A DNA stretch of 45,773 bases. It comes from a virus. Below are positions 30,491 to 37,454 of this stretch, piece by piece (within the stretch, counting starts at the first letter, position 1; each line of letters begins with the position of its first letter). The translations under genes and the position numbers were made by a program. The notes under the pieces are model-generated. The model worked only from the letters and a program-made list of their open reading frames with translations, was not told the DNA's origin and searched no databases. The stretch covers positions 1-45,773 of the IMG/VR virus record IMGVR_UViG_3300047356_001191; one strand, 5' to 3'.

Positions 30491-30588
30491 AGTAAAGGGC
30501 CTGCACTACCACATTTGATTACAGCTTTCATTCGTTGTTCTTCTAACCAAGTTAAATACTTCCAAAGTTTTTTTAATTTGTTTATCAT
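30487..30588 (-). CDS. 33-residue peptide with a single Cys near its end
   Basis: Reads MINKLKKLWKYLTWLEEQRM, then KAVIKCGSAGPLL. An amphipathic aromatic helix and a Cys-Gly-Ser-Ala-Gly-Pro tail. The start overlaps the clamp-loader stop (ATGA) and the stop overlaps the thioredoxin start (ATGA), so it is fully embedded in the operon and likely translated. Short size, terminal Cys and position ahead of thioredoxin and a radical SAM enzyme are like a precursor peptide, but a small structural role fits as well. Confidence 0.5.
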   Translation of the reverse strand: MINKLKKLWKYLTWLEEQRMKAVIKCGSAGPLL

Positions 30589-31532
30589 AATATACCAACA
30601 ATCTGAATTATACAACTCATAAAAGTAATTTCTTTATCTACTACCAATGCATCTTTGTGTTGTGATTCAGAAAGAATTAGGATTATGTTTGAAGTATTAG
30701 TACCACCATAATCATCTACCTTTTCATATAAGAATGTATATAGTTCTGTAAAATCTTGTATTCTTGCATCAGCAACAGCCTGTCTGATATTCTTCCATTT
30801 GTTTGGTTTAGCATCAGAACCTTTAAGAATCTCAACTACCTTAGATTTAATATCCGAATCGATTACAGAGGTTGTATCAAGTTTTAATTGTCCTTTGGTA
30901 GAATTTAACTGACAAGTGTTAATAATCTTTCTAATATCAGGATATGAACTATCAATGATAGGTACAAGGTCTGTTGGTTTGAAACTAACTCCCTCTTTAC
31001 CTAAAATTTGTGAGATTTGTACTGCCACTTCTTTTTTAGATGGAGGAACAATCTGAAATGTTTGACATCTACTTTGAATCGGGTCAATAACCTTCTCAAC
31101 ATAATTACAAGTTAGAATAAATCTACAATGTTTTGAGAATGTTTCCATCAAGTTTCTAAGGATTGCCTGTGCATTTGGTGTCATGTAATCGAACTCATCA
31201 AGTATGATTACTTTCATATCCTTAAAACCAATCGTGGAAGCAAAACCCTTTACCTTGTTTCTAACTGTATCTACATTATTCTCATCAGATGCATTTATAA
31301 CAATATAATCACAACTAATTGAATTTACAATCAACTTAGCTAAGGTTGTTTTACCTGTACCAGCTTTACCAAAGAATAAAAGATGAGGTACATCTCCACT
31401 CTGAAGGTAATCACTTACTTTTTGTTTCAGGTGTTCGTTACCAACATATTCTGTTAGTTTACGAGGTCTATATTTTTCAACCCACAATGAGTTGTTTACC
31501 TCTTGGTTTGTTGTATCTTCAAAAAATGCCAT
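30585..31532 (-). CDS. Clamp-loader ATPase, gp44/RFC-small-subunit-like, 315 aa
   Basis: AAA+ ATPase of replication factor C type. Start: WVEKYRPRKLTEYVGNEH. Walker A GKAGTGKTT (55-63), Walker B VIILDEFD (108-115), sensor 1 FILTCNYVEKVI, arginine-finger SRCQTFQI (about 153-160) and a collar-like C-terminal domain. It loads the phage sliding clamp on primed DNA with the gp62-like subunit. Four copies would be used per loader by T4 analogy. Downstream of the 72-residue gene by a one-base step. Confidence 0.9.
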   Translation of the reverse strand: MAFFEDTTNQEVNNSLWVEKYRPRKLTEYVGNEHLKQKVSDYLQSGDVPHLLFFGKAGTGKTTLAKLIVNSISCDYIVINASDENNVDTVRNKVKGFASTIGFKDMKVIILDEFDYMTPNAQAILRNLMETFSKHCRFILTCNYVEKVIDPIQSRCQTFQIVPPSKKEVAVQISQILGKEGVSFKPTDLVPIIDSSYPDIRKIINTCQLNSTKGQLKLDTTSVIDSDIKSKVVEILKGSDAKPNKWKNIRQAVADARIQDFTELYTFLYEKVDDYGGTNTSNIILILSESQHKDALVVDKEITFMSCIIQIVGIL

Positions 31533-31533
31533 G

Positions 31534-31752
31534 TTAAAATGTTGAATTTTTTACTTCTTTACAGAACTCTGATAATCTTTCTAACTTTTCAATGATAGAT
31601 TGTTTTCTATTTTCATCAAGATTTCTTTGTAAATTCATTTCACCGATTAATTCTTCGATAGATTTAGATACTATTATCAAACCATCTTCTTTTGAATTAA
31701 GAAAATTTTCAGATACTCTGAACTTCTGTGCAATTTGTGTTAAGTTTGCCAT
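31534..31752 (-). CDS. Small helical protein, 72 aa
   Basis: Charged, almost entirely helix-forming (SIEELIGEMNLQRNLDENRK then QSIIEKLERLSEF), one Cys. First gene behind promoter copy 4 and one base upstream of the clamp-loader ATPase, so it is expressed with it. It is too short and unlike gp62. A replisome accessory role is possible from context only. Confidence 0.5.
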   Translation of the reverse strand: MANLTQIAQKFRVSENFLNSKEDGLIIVSKSIEELIGEMNLQRNLDENRKQSIIEKLERLSEFCKEVKNSTF

Positions 31753-31772
31753 TATAATTTATTTTTGTTTTA

Positions 31773-31803
31773 CAAATATACGAAATTTATTTGGACTTTC
31801 CTA
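31773..31803 (-). promoter_or_regulatory. Bacteroidetes-type promoter (copy 4), drives the clamp-loader operon
   Basis: TATATTTG at 31773-31780, preceded by TTTCG. The -33 position (31800-31803) reads TAGG rather than TTGG, the weakest of the set, and lies inside the 3' end of the upstream gene. ATG 20 bases downstream of the -7 box. Confidence 0.72.
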
Positions 31804-32332
31804 ATAATTTCATAACTTTTTTTACTGTTTTCGGCCCAACCTCTATTTCATGGTAAGGAACTTTGTTTTCATCTAATACTTTTTTACACAATTTATCTAT
31901 CTCAATTGATTTTTCTAAATCTTGAAATCTCTCATCATCATTGTGTACCGATTCACCTCGTTTTAATAAGATATTGATACTATCATATTTTGAATGTAAA
32001 TCAATAACTAAGTTATGGAAAGGTTCTCCATAAAATTCAGCAGGATATCCTTCTGTGTAATATCTGTGGTAAATTGTAGAAAATAAAATTGGTGAATCAA
32101 TTACTATATAATCTACTTTATTATAACATTCTGCTATTCCTCTATGTTGATTAGCAAATACATACAACTGGTCTGATATTGCTGGTATGTTGTGGTCCCA
32201 AGCTAATCTTTTTGGGAATTCATAGGGATTGTTACAACTTATATGTTTCTTTTTGAGTTTGTAGGTGATACCATTTGCTATTGAGGATTTCCCAATACCA
32301 GGTCCACCGAAGAGGTTTATCAATTTGCTCAT
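31787..32332 (-). CDS. P-loop nucleotide kinase-like protein, 181 aa
   Basis: Walker A GGPGIGKSS at residues 9-17 of KLINLFGGPGIGKSSIANGI. A second acidic strand VDYIVIDSPILFST (about 72-85) has D-S-P. NILLKRGESVHNDDERFQD (about 118-136) gives a lid-like arginine segment. This fits the AAA_28/NadR-like small ATP-binding kinases of phages, possibly nucleotide or nicotinamide-riboside kinases. Substrate is not known. Overlaps the S1/P1 nuclease gene by four bases. Confidence 0.68.
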   Translation of the reverse strand: MSKLINLFGGPGIGKSSIANGITYKLKKKHISCNNPYEFPKRLAWDHNIPAISDQLYVFANQHRGIAECYNKVDYIVIDSPILFSTIYHRYYTEGYPAEFYGEPFHNLVIDLHSKYDSINILLKRGESVHNDDERFQDLEKSIEIDKLCKKVLDENKVPYHEIEVGPKTVKKVMKLLGKSK

Positions 32333-33090
32333 TCTCCAAATATATCATTTAAAAGGTTACCCAATCTGATTCCAGCTAAATACAATCTCTCATCTACGAT
32401 TGGTAAATTCTCATATACATAGTCATATGATAAATATGAACCATCCTTTGTTTCATAAATCTTAGATACATACTCATGAGATTCATTTGCCCAATCCTCA
32501 GGAACTCCTTGTTCTACTATTGTATCTTTAAATTGATTTTGTAGTTTGGTAGCATATTCTGTATAACTCATTTTATAATCATCAATCAATCCAGCATCCC
32601 ATAAATCATGTAAGTTAGTTAAACCCTCAGCATCTTTTCTACCTTTGAAGTAAACATTAATTTTGTTTCCACCCCAATCTTCTTCTCTACCTGTATGAAG
32701 TGGTTGATGAACATCACCAACCATATGAACTAAATACTTTAACCAAAATTGTTTTGTTTTTTTATCAGCCATTGGTGATTGTAAAATAGGAATTGCTGTG
32801 TTAATCATCTTAACTACATTTGGTCCTAAATGTTCTACATCACCATATTCTTTATCAAGAGGAAGATTAACATAATGCCAAGTTGAATATTTATCAAACT
32901 CTGGATTACTTCTCATTTCATCTGCCCATGTACTTGCAACTGCAAGTGATTGTCCATCTAATATTTCATTTATTTTTTGTTCTGCGGTGAATGATAGTTG
33001 TCTTTGTGCAATCTCACCAACAGTTCTGTGTCCTATTTTACCCCAAGAACTAAGGAGTAGTACTGATAGTACTAATAATAACTTTTTCAT
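32329..33090 (-). CDS. Exported S1/P1-type zinc nuclease, 253 aa
   Basis: Sec signal MKKLLLVLSVLLLSS, cleaved before Trp16. S1/P1 nucleases use the free N-terminal Trp as a zinc ligand, and all nine ligands of the P1 family are found: Trp16, His21, Asp57, His72, His122, Asp126, His132, His161, Asp165 (HMVGDVHQPLH, NLHDLWD and WHYVNLP motifs). GGNKI is the substrate-side loop. This predicts an active tri-zinc nuclease or nucleotidase that cuts single-stranded DNA or RNA in the periplasm or outside the cell. Unusual cargo for a T4-like phage. It overlaps its neighbours by four bases on each side. Confidence 0.9.
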   Translation of the reverse strand: MKKLLLVLSVLLLSSWGKIGHRTVGEIAQRQLSFTAEQKINEILDGQSLAVASTWADEMRSNPEFDKYSTWHYVNLPLDKEYGDVEHLGPNVVKMINTAIPILQSPMADKKTKQFWLKYLVHMVGDVHQPLHTGREEDWGGNKINVYFKGRKDAEGLTNLHDLWDAGLIDDYKMSYTEYATKLQNQFKDTIVEQGVPEDWANESHEYVSKIYETKDGSYLSYDYVYENLPIVDERLYLAGIRLGNLLNDIFGE

Positions 33091-33332
33091 AATAAGGTTT
33101 TTATCAATGAATATAAATAACCACTAAATCCTACTAAGTTTAATAACGATAGGTTATACTGTTTTGTTTTTTGTGTTTGAATCGTTATTAGGATTAAACC
33201 TAACATCATTCCTATTTTACCGTATATCAAATCGATAAAAAAAGGAGATAACATCATAAATGATGTTCCTAAGTATATTACGCCATATTGATATAATAAA
33301 TCTATTTTACTTTTTGCTTTTTTTGTTTTCAT
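33087..33332 (-). CDS. Small membrane protein with about three spans, 81 aa
   Basis: Basic N-terminus (MKTKKAKSKIDLLYQYG) followed by hydrophobic spans at about 18-36 (VIYLGTSFMMLSPFFIDLIY), 40-50 (MMLGLILITI) and a C-terminal one (NLVGFSGYLYSLIKTLL). It may sit in the inner membrane. Coupled to the 38-residue gene by a TAATG overlap and to the exported nuclease by ATGA. A role in lysis, immunity or export with the nuclease is possible; nothing proves it. Confidence 0.55.
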   Translation of the reverse strand: MKTKKAKSKIDLLYQYGVIYLGTSFMMLSPFFIDLIYGKIGMMLGLILITIQTQKTKQYNLSLLNLVGFSGYLYSLIKTLL

Positions 33333-33448
33333 TATGATTCTAATTTATTAATTAGTAGGTTTATTTTTTCACAAAATTTGGGGAACAAACTTCTTGAAAC
33401 TAAAAAATTCCAAATAAAGTATAGTGTATTGAGTATAAGTTTTTTCAT
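33332..33448 (-). CDS. 38-residue peptide ahead of the membrane protein
   Basis: Reads MKKLILNTLYFIWNFLVSRS, then LFPKFCEKINLLINKLES; a short aromatic hydrophobic stretch and a helical tail. Stop and next start share TAATG (33330-33334). It follows directly after the terminator of the receptor gene, so it would begin the transcript unless transcription reads through. No own promoter was found. Confidence 0.42.
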   Translation of the reverse strand: MKKLILNTLYFIWNFLVSRSLFPKFCEKINLLINKLES

Positions 33449-33458
33449 AATAATAAAA

Positions 33459-33480
33459 AGGGGGAATGAAATTTCCCCCT
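33459..33480 (-). terminator. Rho-independent terminator after the TonB-dependent receptor
   Basis: On the minus strand AGGGGGAA - ATTTCA - TTCCCCCT, an eight-base-pair stem with a six-base loop, followed at once by TTTTATTATTATG. It is 16 bases after the receptor stop codon (33496). This is the clearest terminator of the window and marks the end of the receptor transcript. Confidence 0.88.
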
Positions 33481-33495
33481 CTTATTATTTTGTTA

Positions 33496-36198
33496 TTAGA
33501 ATCTGTATTTAAGAGAAGCGTTCCAAGTACGTCCGAATCCGAACCATACTGAGTTTCTCGTATCAACACCATTCCATGTTTGAGAAGCATCTCCTGCATG
33601 AATGTTAGTGTTAGATTCTGCAATGTAAGTAGTATCAAACAAATTGTTGATATTTACTCTGAATGAAGCATCATTTCCGAATAAGTTGAATCTGAAGGTA
33701 GAACCTAAATCAACTAATCCATAAGATGGTAACTTCAATGCACCTGCATTATCAGGTTGTGTAAATTCTGAATCAGTAATTGAGTAATCTGCGAAAAGAT
33801 TATCTACAAATCTATATCCTAAATCTACATTAAATTTACCAATCTTATAATCTGCCTCTAAGTAAGATACGAATTGTGCCGCATCTCCTACTTTAGCATC
33901 TTTTAAGTAAAGTGTACCAGTACCAATTGATTGTTGATTATCATCGAATAACTCAGCTGAGAAATCTTTAGTATATCTCCAATCACCGATTGATAACATA
34001 CCTTTTAATCTTAATCTACTTGTAGCATCCCATACTGTTTCAACTTCCAATCCATTGTGTACAACATCGATATCTTTAAATTGTGCGAATCCATCAACAC
34101 CTTGTTGGTTAGATAAACTTCTTGTTACAAATCTATTACCCCAATTAGTAGAGTATAAGTTTACATTTGCTCTGAAGTTATTACTAACGAAACCATAACC
34201 TAATTCAACTGATGTAATTTCCTCATTTTGTAAATCAGGATTAACATTGTTTGCATAGTTAGGGAATACACCATCAAAGTTTGGTTGTCTTGAAATGAAT
34301 CCAGCATTAAAGAACACATTATGTGAATCATTAATGTTGTAGTTAGCACCACCTTTTACATATCCACCACCTACATTTTCTGTATCTGATTCTGGATTAT
34401 CAGGTTGTGCAAAGTAATCAATTCTTTGGAATGATTGATTAGATAAACCACCTTGTAATACAGCAGATATAGTAGAGTTGTTATACTCAACTAAACCATT
34501 TACACCTTGCCAACCAACTTTACCAACATTGTAGTAAGCGATTTTAGGGCCATTTAAACCTGTATTTTGGAAAGGATTAGCATCAACTAAAGTGTTGATG
34601 ATTTGTCCTGCAGAGTTATCATTACCAGTTGAGTAATAACCATCTAATCCAAGAAGGTCATTTAATACTCTGTAATGGAATCCTGTGTAGTTTCTCAAAT
34701 CAACACCAATCGAAGTTTTCCAATTTCCACTTTCATATTCTAAGTTAGAGATTGCTCCAACCCAGTTATGAGAGTTCATAGATGCTCTTCTAATCAAGGC
34801 ACTTCTGTTTACACCATCTTCATTGAATCCATTAGAACCAATTAACTGACCTTCAAATGGTAAACCACCACTATATGGGTCTGTGTTTGATTGGTTAAAT
34901 GCAACAATAGCATCGAAGTCAATAAATCCTTCTGGTGTTCTTGAACCTCTACCATTTTCTAAGTAGTGTTCAGTAAGGTCTTTTCTGAATGGTAAGATAT
35001 CAGTTTCCGAGTTGTAGTAGTTTCTACCTCTTGGTCCTGTTCCTCCACCTCTACCAGCCGAACCATATAATGATGTAGCTAATTTAAGGTTAGAGTTAAT
35101 ATCCCAATCCCAGTTAAGAGTTGCCAATGGTTTGTTATAGAAGTTTCTTCTTAAAGAATATTCTTCTCCATTTAATGTACCACCATTGGTGTTCCATCTT
35201 CTATCAATTCCTTCTTCACCAAAGTTTTGGTAATCTCTAATAGAAACCCAAACATCTCTTTGGTGGTGCCATTGTCCAGCACCTAAGAATGAAAAGTTAA
35301 CTGAGTGGTCTGAATCTTCAGGTGCATATCCTAATGCAAAGAAGTAAGTGTAACCCTCACCACTTGTATTATAGATATAACCATCACCTGCCCACTTTGA
35401 AAGTAGTACAGATGTTGCCCATCCATTATCACTTAAACCAGTTGAGTGAGCAACAGTAGTTTTAGTATATCCATCGTTACCAACGACTTGTTGTACTGAA
35501 CTACCTGCTTGAGCCTCAGCTGCTTTTGTAAAAATTGAAACTGTTCCACCTACTGATGGTACTGCCAATCTCGAAGCTCCTAAACCTCTCTGTAATTGGA
35601 TACCACTAGCAACATCTGTTAAACCTTGCCAGTTAGACCAATAAACCCATCCATTTTCCATATCGTTAACTGGTTGCCCATTGATAAGGAAAGATGTGTT
35701 TCTTTGGTCAAATCCTCTAAGAGAGATTCTTGAGTCACCATAACCACCACCTTGTTTGGTAGCATAAACGCCTGGTGTCTTGTTCATAATTTCAGGAAAT
35801 TCTTGGTTACCTACTTTAAGTGCGATTTCTGAGGGTGAAATTGTTGATACTGCAACAGGTGTTTCTCTCACCTTAGCAACATCAATCACACCAGAACTCA
35901 CTACTACTTCACCAAGTACATTTAGGTCTGCTTGTAATGCAACAACCATACCTTGTTCAGCTGCTTCAAAAGCAGTTTCGTACCCAATGTAAGAGATAAT
36001 CAGAGTTTCTCCTTCTGATATTTCAATACTGAAAGTTCCATCAAAACCTGATACAACTCCATCCGCCGTTCCTTCGACTTGAATGGTTGCACCTGGTAAA
36101 ACATCACCGGTTTCAGCATCGATTACCTTCCCACTAATTTGTGCGAAGGTTGTGATACTTGTTAAAAGCATCAATCCAACTAATAATAGTTTTCTCAT
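33496..36198 (-). CDS. TonB-dependent outer-membrane receptor, 900 aa
   Basis: Complete receptor. Signal peptide MRKLLLVGLMLLTSITTFAQ, then a CarboxypepD_reg-like domain (about 21-100, SGKVIDAETGDVLPGATIQV), a linker with EVVVSSGVIDVAK, a plug domain (about 110-230, QEFPEIMNKTPGVYA, SLRGFDQRNTSFLINGQPV), and a 22-strand-type barrel ending LFDTTYIAE ... LKYRF with terminal Phe. It takes up a bulky substrate such as an iron complex, oligosaccharide or cobalamin using host TonB energy. No SusD partner is present. The domain layout is purely Bacteroidetes, so it was very probably acquired from the host. It has its own terminator. Confidence 0.93.
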   Translation of the reverse strand: MRKLLLVGLMLLTSITTFAQISGKVIDAETGDVLPGATIQVEGTADGVVSGFDGTFSIEISEGETLIISYIGYETAFEAAEQGMVVALQADLNVLGEVVVSSGVIDVAKVRETPVAVSTISPSEIALKVGNQEFPEIMNKTPGVYATKQGGGYGDSRISLRGFDQRNTSFLINGQPVNDMENGWVYWSNWQGLTDVASGIQLQRGLGASRLAVPSVGGTVSIFTKAAEAQAGSSVQQVVGNDGYTKTTVAHSTGLSDNGWATSVLLSKWAGDGYIYNTSGEGYTYFFALGYAPEDSDHSVNFSFLGAGQWHHQRDVWVSIRDYQNFGEEGIDRRWNTNGGTLNGEEYSLRRNFYNKPLATLNWDWDINSNLKLATSLYGSAGRGGGTGPRGRNYYNSETDILPFRKDLTEHYLENGRGSRTPEGFIDFDAIVAFNQSNTDPYSGGLPFEGQLIGSNGFNEDGVNRSALIRRASMNSHNWVGAISNLEYESGNWKTSIGVDLRNYTGFHYRVLNDLLGLDGYYSTGNDNSAGQIINTLVDANPFQNTGLNGPKIAYYNVGKVGWQGVNGLVEYNNSTISAVLQGGLSNQSFQRIDYFAQPDNPESDTENVGGGYVKGGANYNINDSHNVFFNAGFISRQPNFDGVFPNYANNVNPDLQNEEITSVELGYGFVSNNFRANVNLYSTNWGNRFVTRSLSNQQGVDGFAQFKDIDVVHNGLEVETVWDATSRLRLKGMLSIGDWRYTKDFSAELFDDNQQSIGTGTLYLKDAKVGDAAQFVSYLEADYKIGKFNVDLGYRFVDNLFADYSITDSEFTQPDNAGALKLPSYGLVDLGSTFRFNLFGNDASFRVNINNLFDTTYIAESNTNIHAGDASQTWNGVDTRNSVWFGFGRTWNASLKYRF

Positions 36199-36254
36199 AA
36201 TAATAATTTTTAAATTAAATTAATTGTAACCTGTTCATTTTTGAACGATTTTTT
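36199..36254 (-). promoter_or_regulatory. Upstream region of the receptor with a palindrome
   Basis: GTTCA-TTTT-TGAAC, a five-base inverted repeat (36233-36246), lies 35 bases upstream of the receptor start. The T-run beside it is on the plus strand, where no gene needs a terminator. An operator is the most likely reading. No conserved TTCGTATATTT promoter is present here. Confidence 0.38.
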
Positions 36255-37325
36255 TTATAAAAGATGTGGTTTTGCTTCATTAATACCCGAATTAGTAACA
36301 AGTACATAAGATGGATTGAAATGTTCTAAATCTTGTGCACCACCATAAGATAATGCTGATTTAACTCCATCAATTAATCCATTCACTATGAACTTTACTC
36401 CGCCCTTGTAGGGAATGGTTGTAGATTCACCTTCTACGTTTCTGGTCTGTTGACCATGTGTTACCTTCGTTTCTAATGAGGCCGAACCTCTATATCTCTT
36501 ATAAAGACCTTTGGGTGTCTCAACAATCTGACCTGGTGCTTCATCAGTACCAGCGATTAGAGAACCCAACATAACAGAACTCGCTCCGAGTGCCAGAGCC
36601 TTTGCAATATCTCCACTTGAACGAATACCCCCATCAGCCATAATGGGTGTTTCCGCAATAGATGCAATATCTTTTAAACAACTTACATTCGGTACACCGA
36701 ATCCTGTCTTAACTCTTGTTGTACAAAGTGAACCACCACCGATACCAACTCTTAATCCATCAGCTCCCCAAGATTCTAATTCTTGAGCAGCCTCTGTTGT
36801 TGCAATGTTACCAGCGATTATATCCACTTTTTCATCAAGATTCATTTTACACCACTCAATCATGTTTAACACATTTTGGTGGTGTCCATGAGCTACATCA
36901 ATAAGGATAATGTTGCAACCATTATCTACTAAAGATTTTGCTCTATGTCTATCACTTTCACTTACACCGATTGCAGCCATAATTGGGATATGAGGAATTT
37001 CTGAATGCCAATCATCCAACATTACACCCCAATCTTCAAATTGGTTACCATTTTCTTCGGAATAAATTCTGTGAGATAGTTCTTTTACTATATTTGATTG
37101 TTCTTCTATTGAGTTAAACCTATGGATACAACCAACTCCACCAAGTTTAAACATTTTATATGCCATTTCTAAACCACAAACAGTATCCATCGGAGATGCT
37201 ACTATTGGATTTAAAAGACCGTATCTACGAGATACGAGAGTATTTAATTTTATTTGAGTACGAGTAGGAATATTCGAGTACTTAGGTACTAATTGAATAT
37301 CATCGTAAGTCAAAGAATAATTCAT
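36255..37325 (-). CDS. guaB: IMP dehydrogenase-like enzyme without CBS domains, 356 aa
   Basis: Belongs to the IMPDH/GMP reductase family. Catalytic loop GIGGGSLCTTRVKTG with Cys201, substrate and NAD sites IMADGGIRSSGDIAKALALG and LGSLIAGTDEAPG, flap PYKGGV. The ADGGIR and AGTDE motifs favour IMP dehydrogenase over GMP reductase. The regulatory CBS pair of the usual ~490-residue enzyme is missing, so it should not be shut down by nucleotide binding there. It oxidises IMP to XMP, the committed step to guanine nucleotides. Residue before GS is Gly instead of the usual Pro. ATGA overlap with the 39-residue gene. Confidence 0.82.
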   Translation of the reverse strand: MNYSLTYDDIQLVPKYSNIPTRTQIKLNTLVSRRYGLLNPIVASPMDTVCGLEMAYKMFKLGGVGCIHRFNSIEEQSNIVKELSHRIYSEENGNQFEDWGVMLDDWHSEIPHIPIMAAIGVSESDRHRAKSLVDNGCNIILIDVAHGHHQNVLNMIEWCKMNLDEKVDIIAGNIATTEAAQELESWGADGLRVGIGGGSLCTTRVKTGFGVPNVSCLKDIASIAETPIMADGGIRSSGDIAKALALGASSVMLGSLIAGTDEAPGQIVETPKGLYKRYRGSASLETKVTHGQQTRNVEGESTTIPYKGGVKFIVNGLIDGVKSALSYGGAQDLEHFNPSYVLVTNSGINEAKPHLL

Positions 37326-37441
37326 AAACCTTTATTTGAATTTGTTGTGTAAAAAGTTACCCTGTCTGAAGTAGCAGTTCCCCCAAGGAAATATGGGTTA
37401 TTTTGGTAACTTGAGAAATCTATTAAATAAGTTTCTTCCAT
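37322..37441 (-). CDS. 39-residue hypothetical peptide ahead of guaB
   Basis: Reads MEETYLIDFSSYQNNPYFLG, then GTATSDRVTFYTTNSNKGL. Polar, aromatic, no membrane segment. It fills most of the gap between the 443-residue gene and guaB, and its stop shares ATGA with the guaB start, so coupled translation is likely. Function unknown. Confidence 0.42.
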   Translation of the reverse strand: MEETYLIDFSSYQNNPYFLGGTATSDRVTFYTTNSNKGL

Positions 37442-37454
37442 CTTTGAATAAGTA

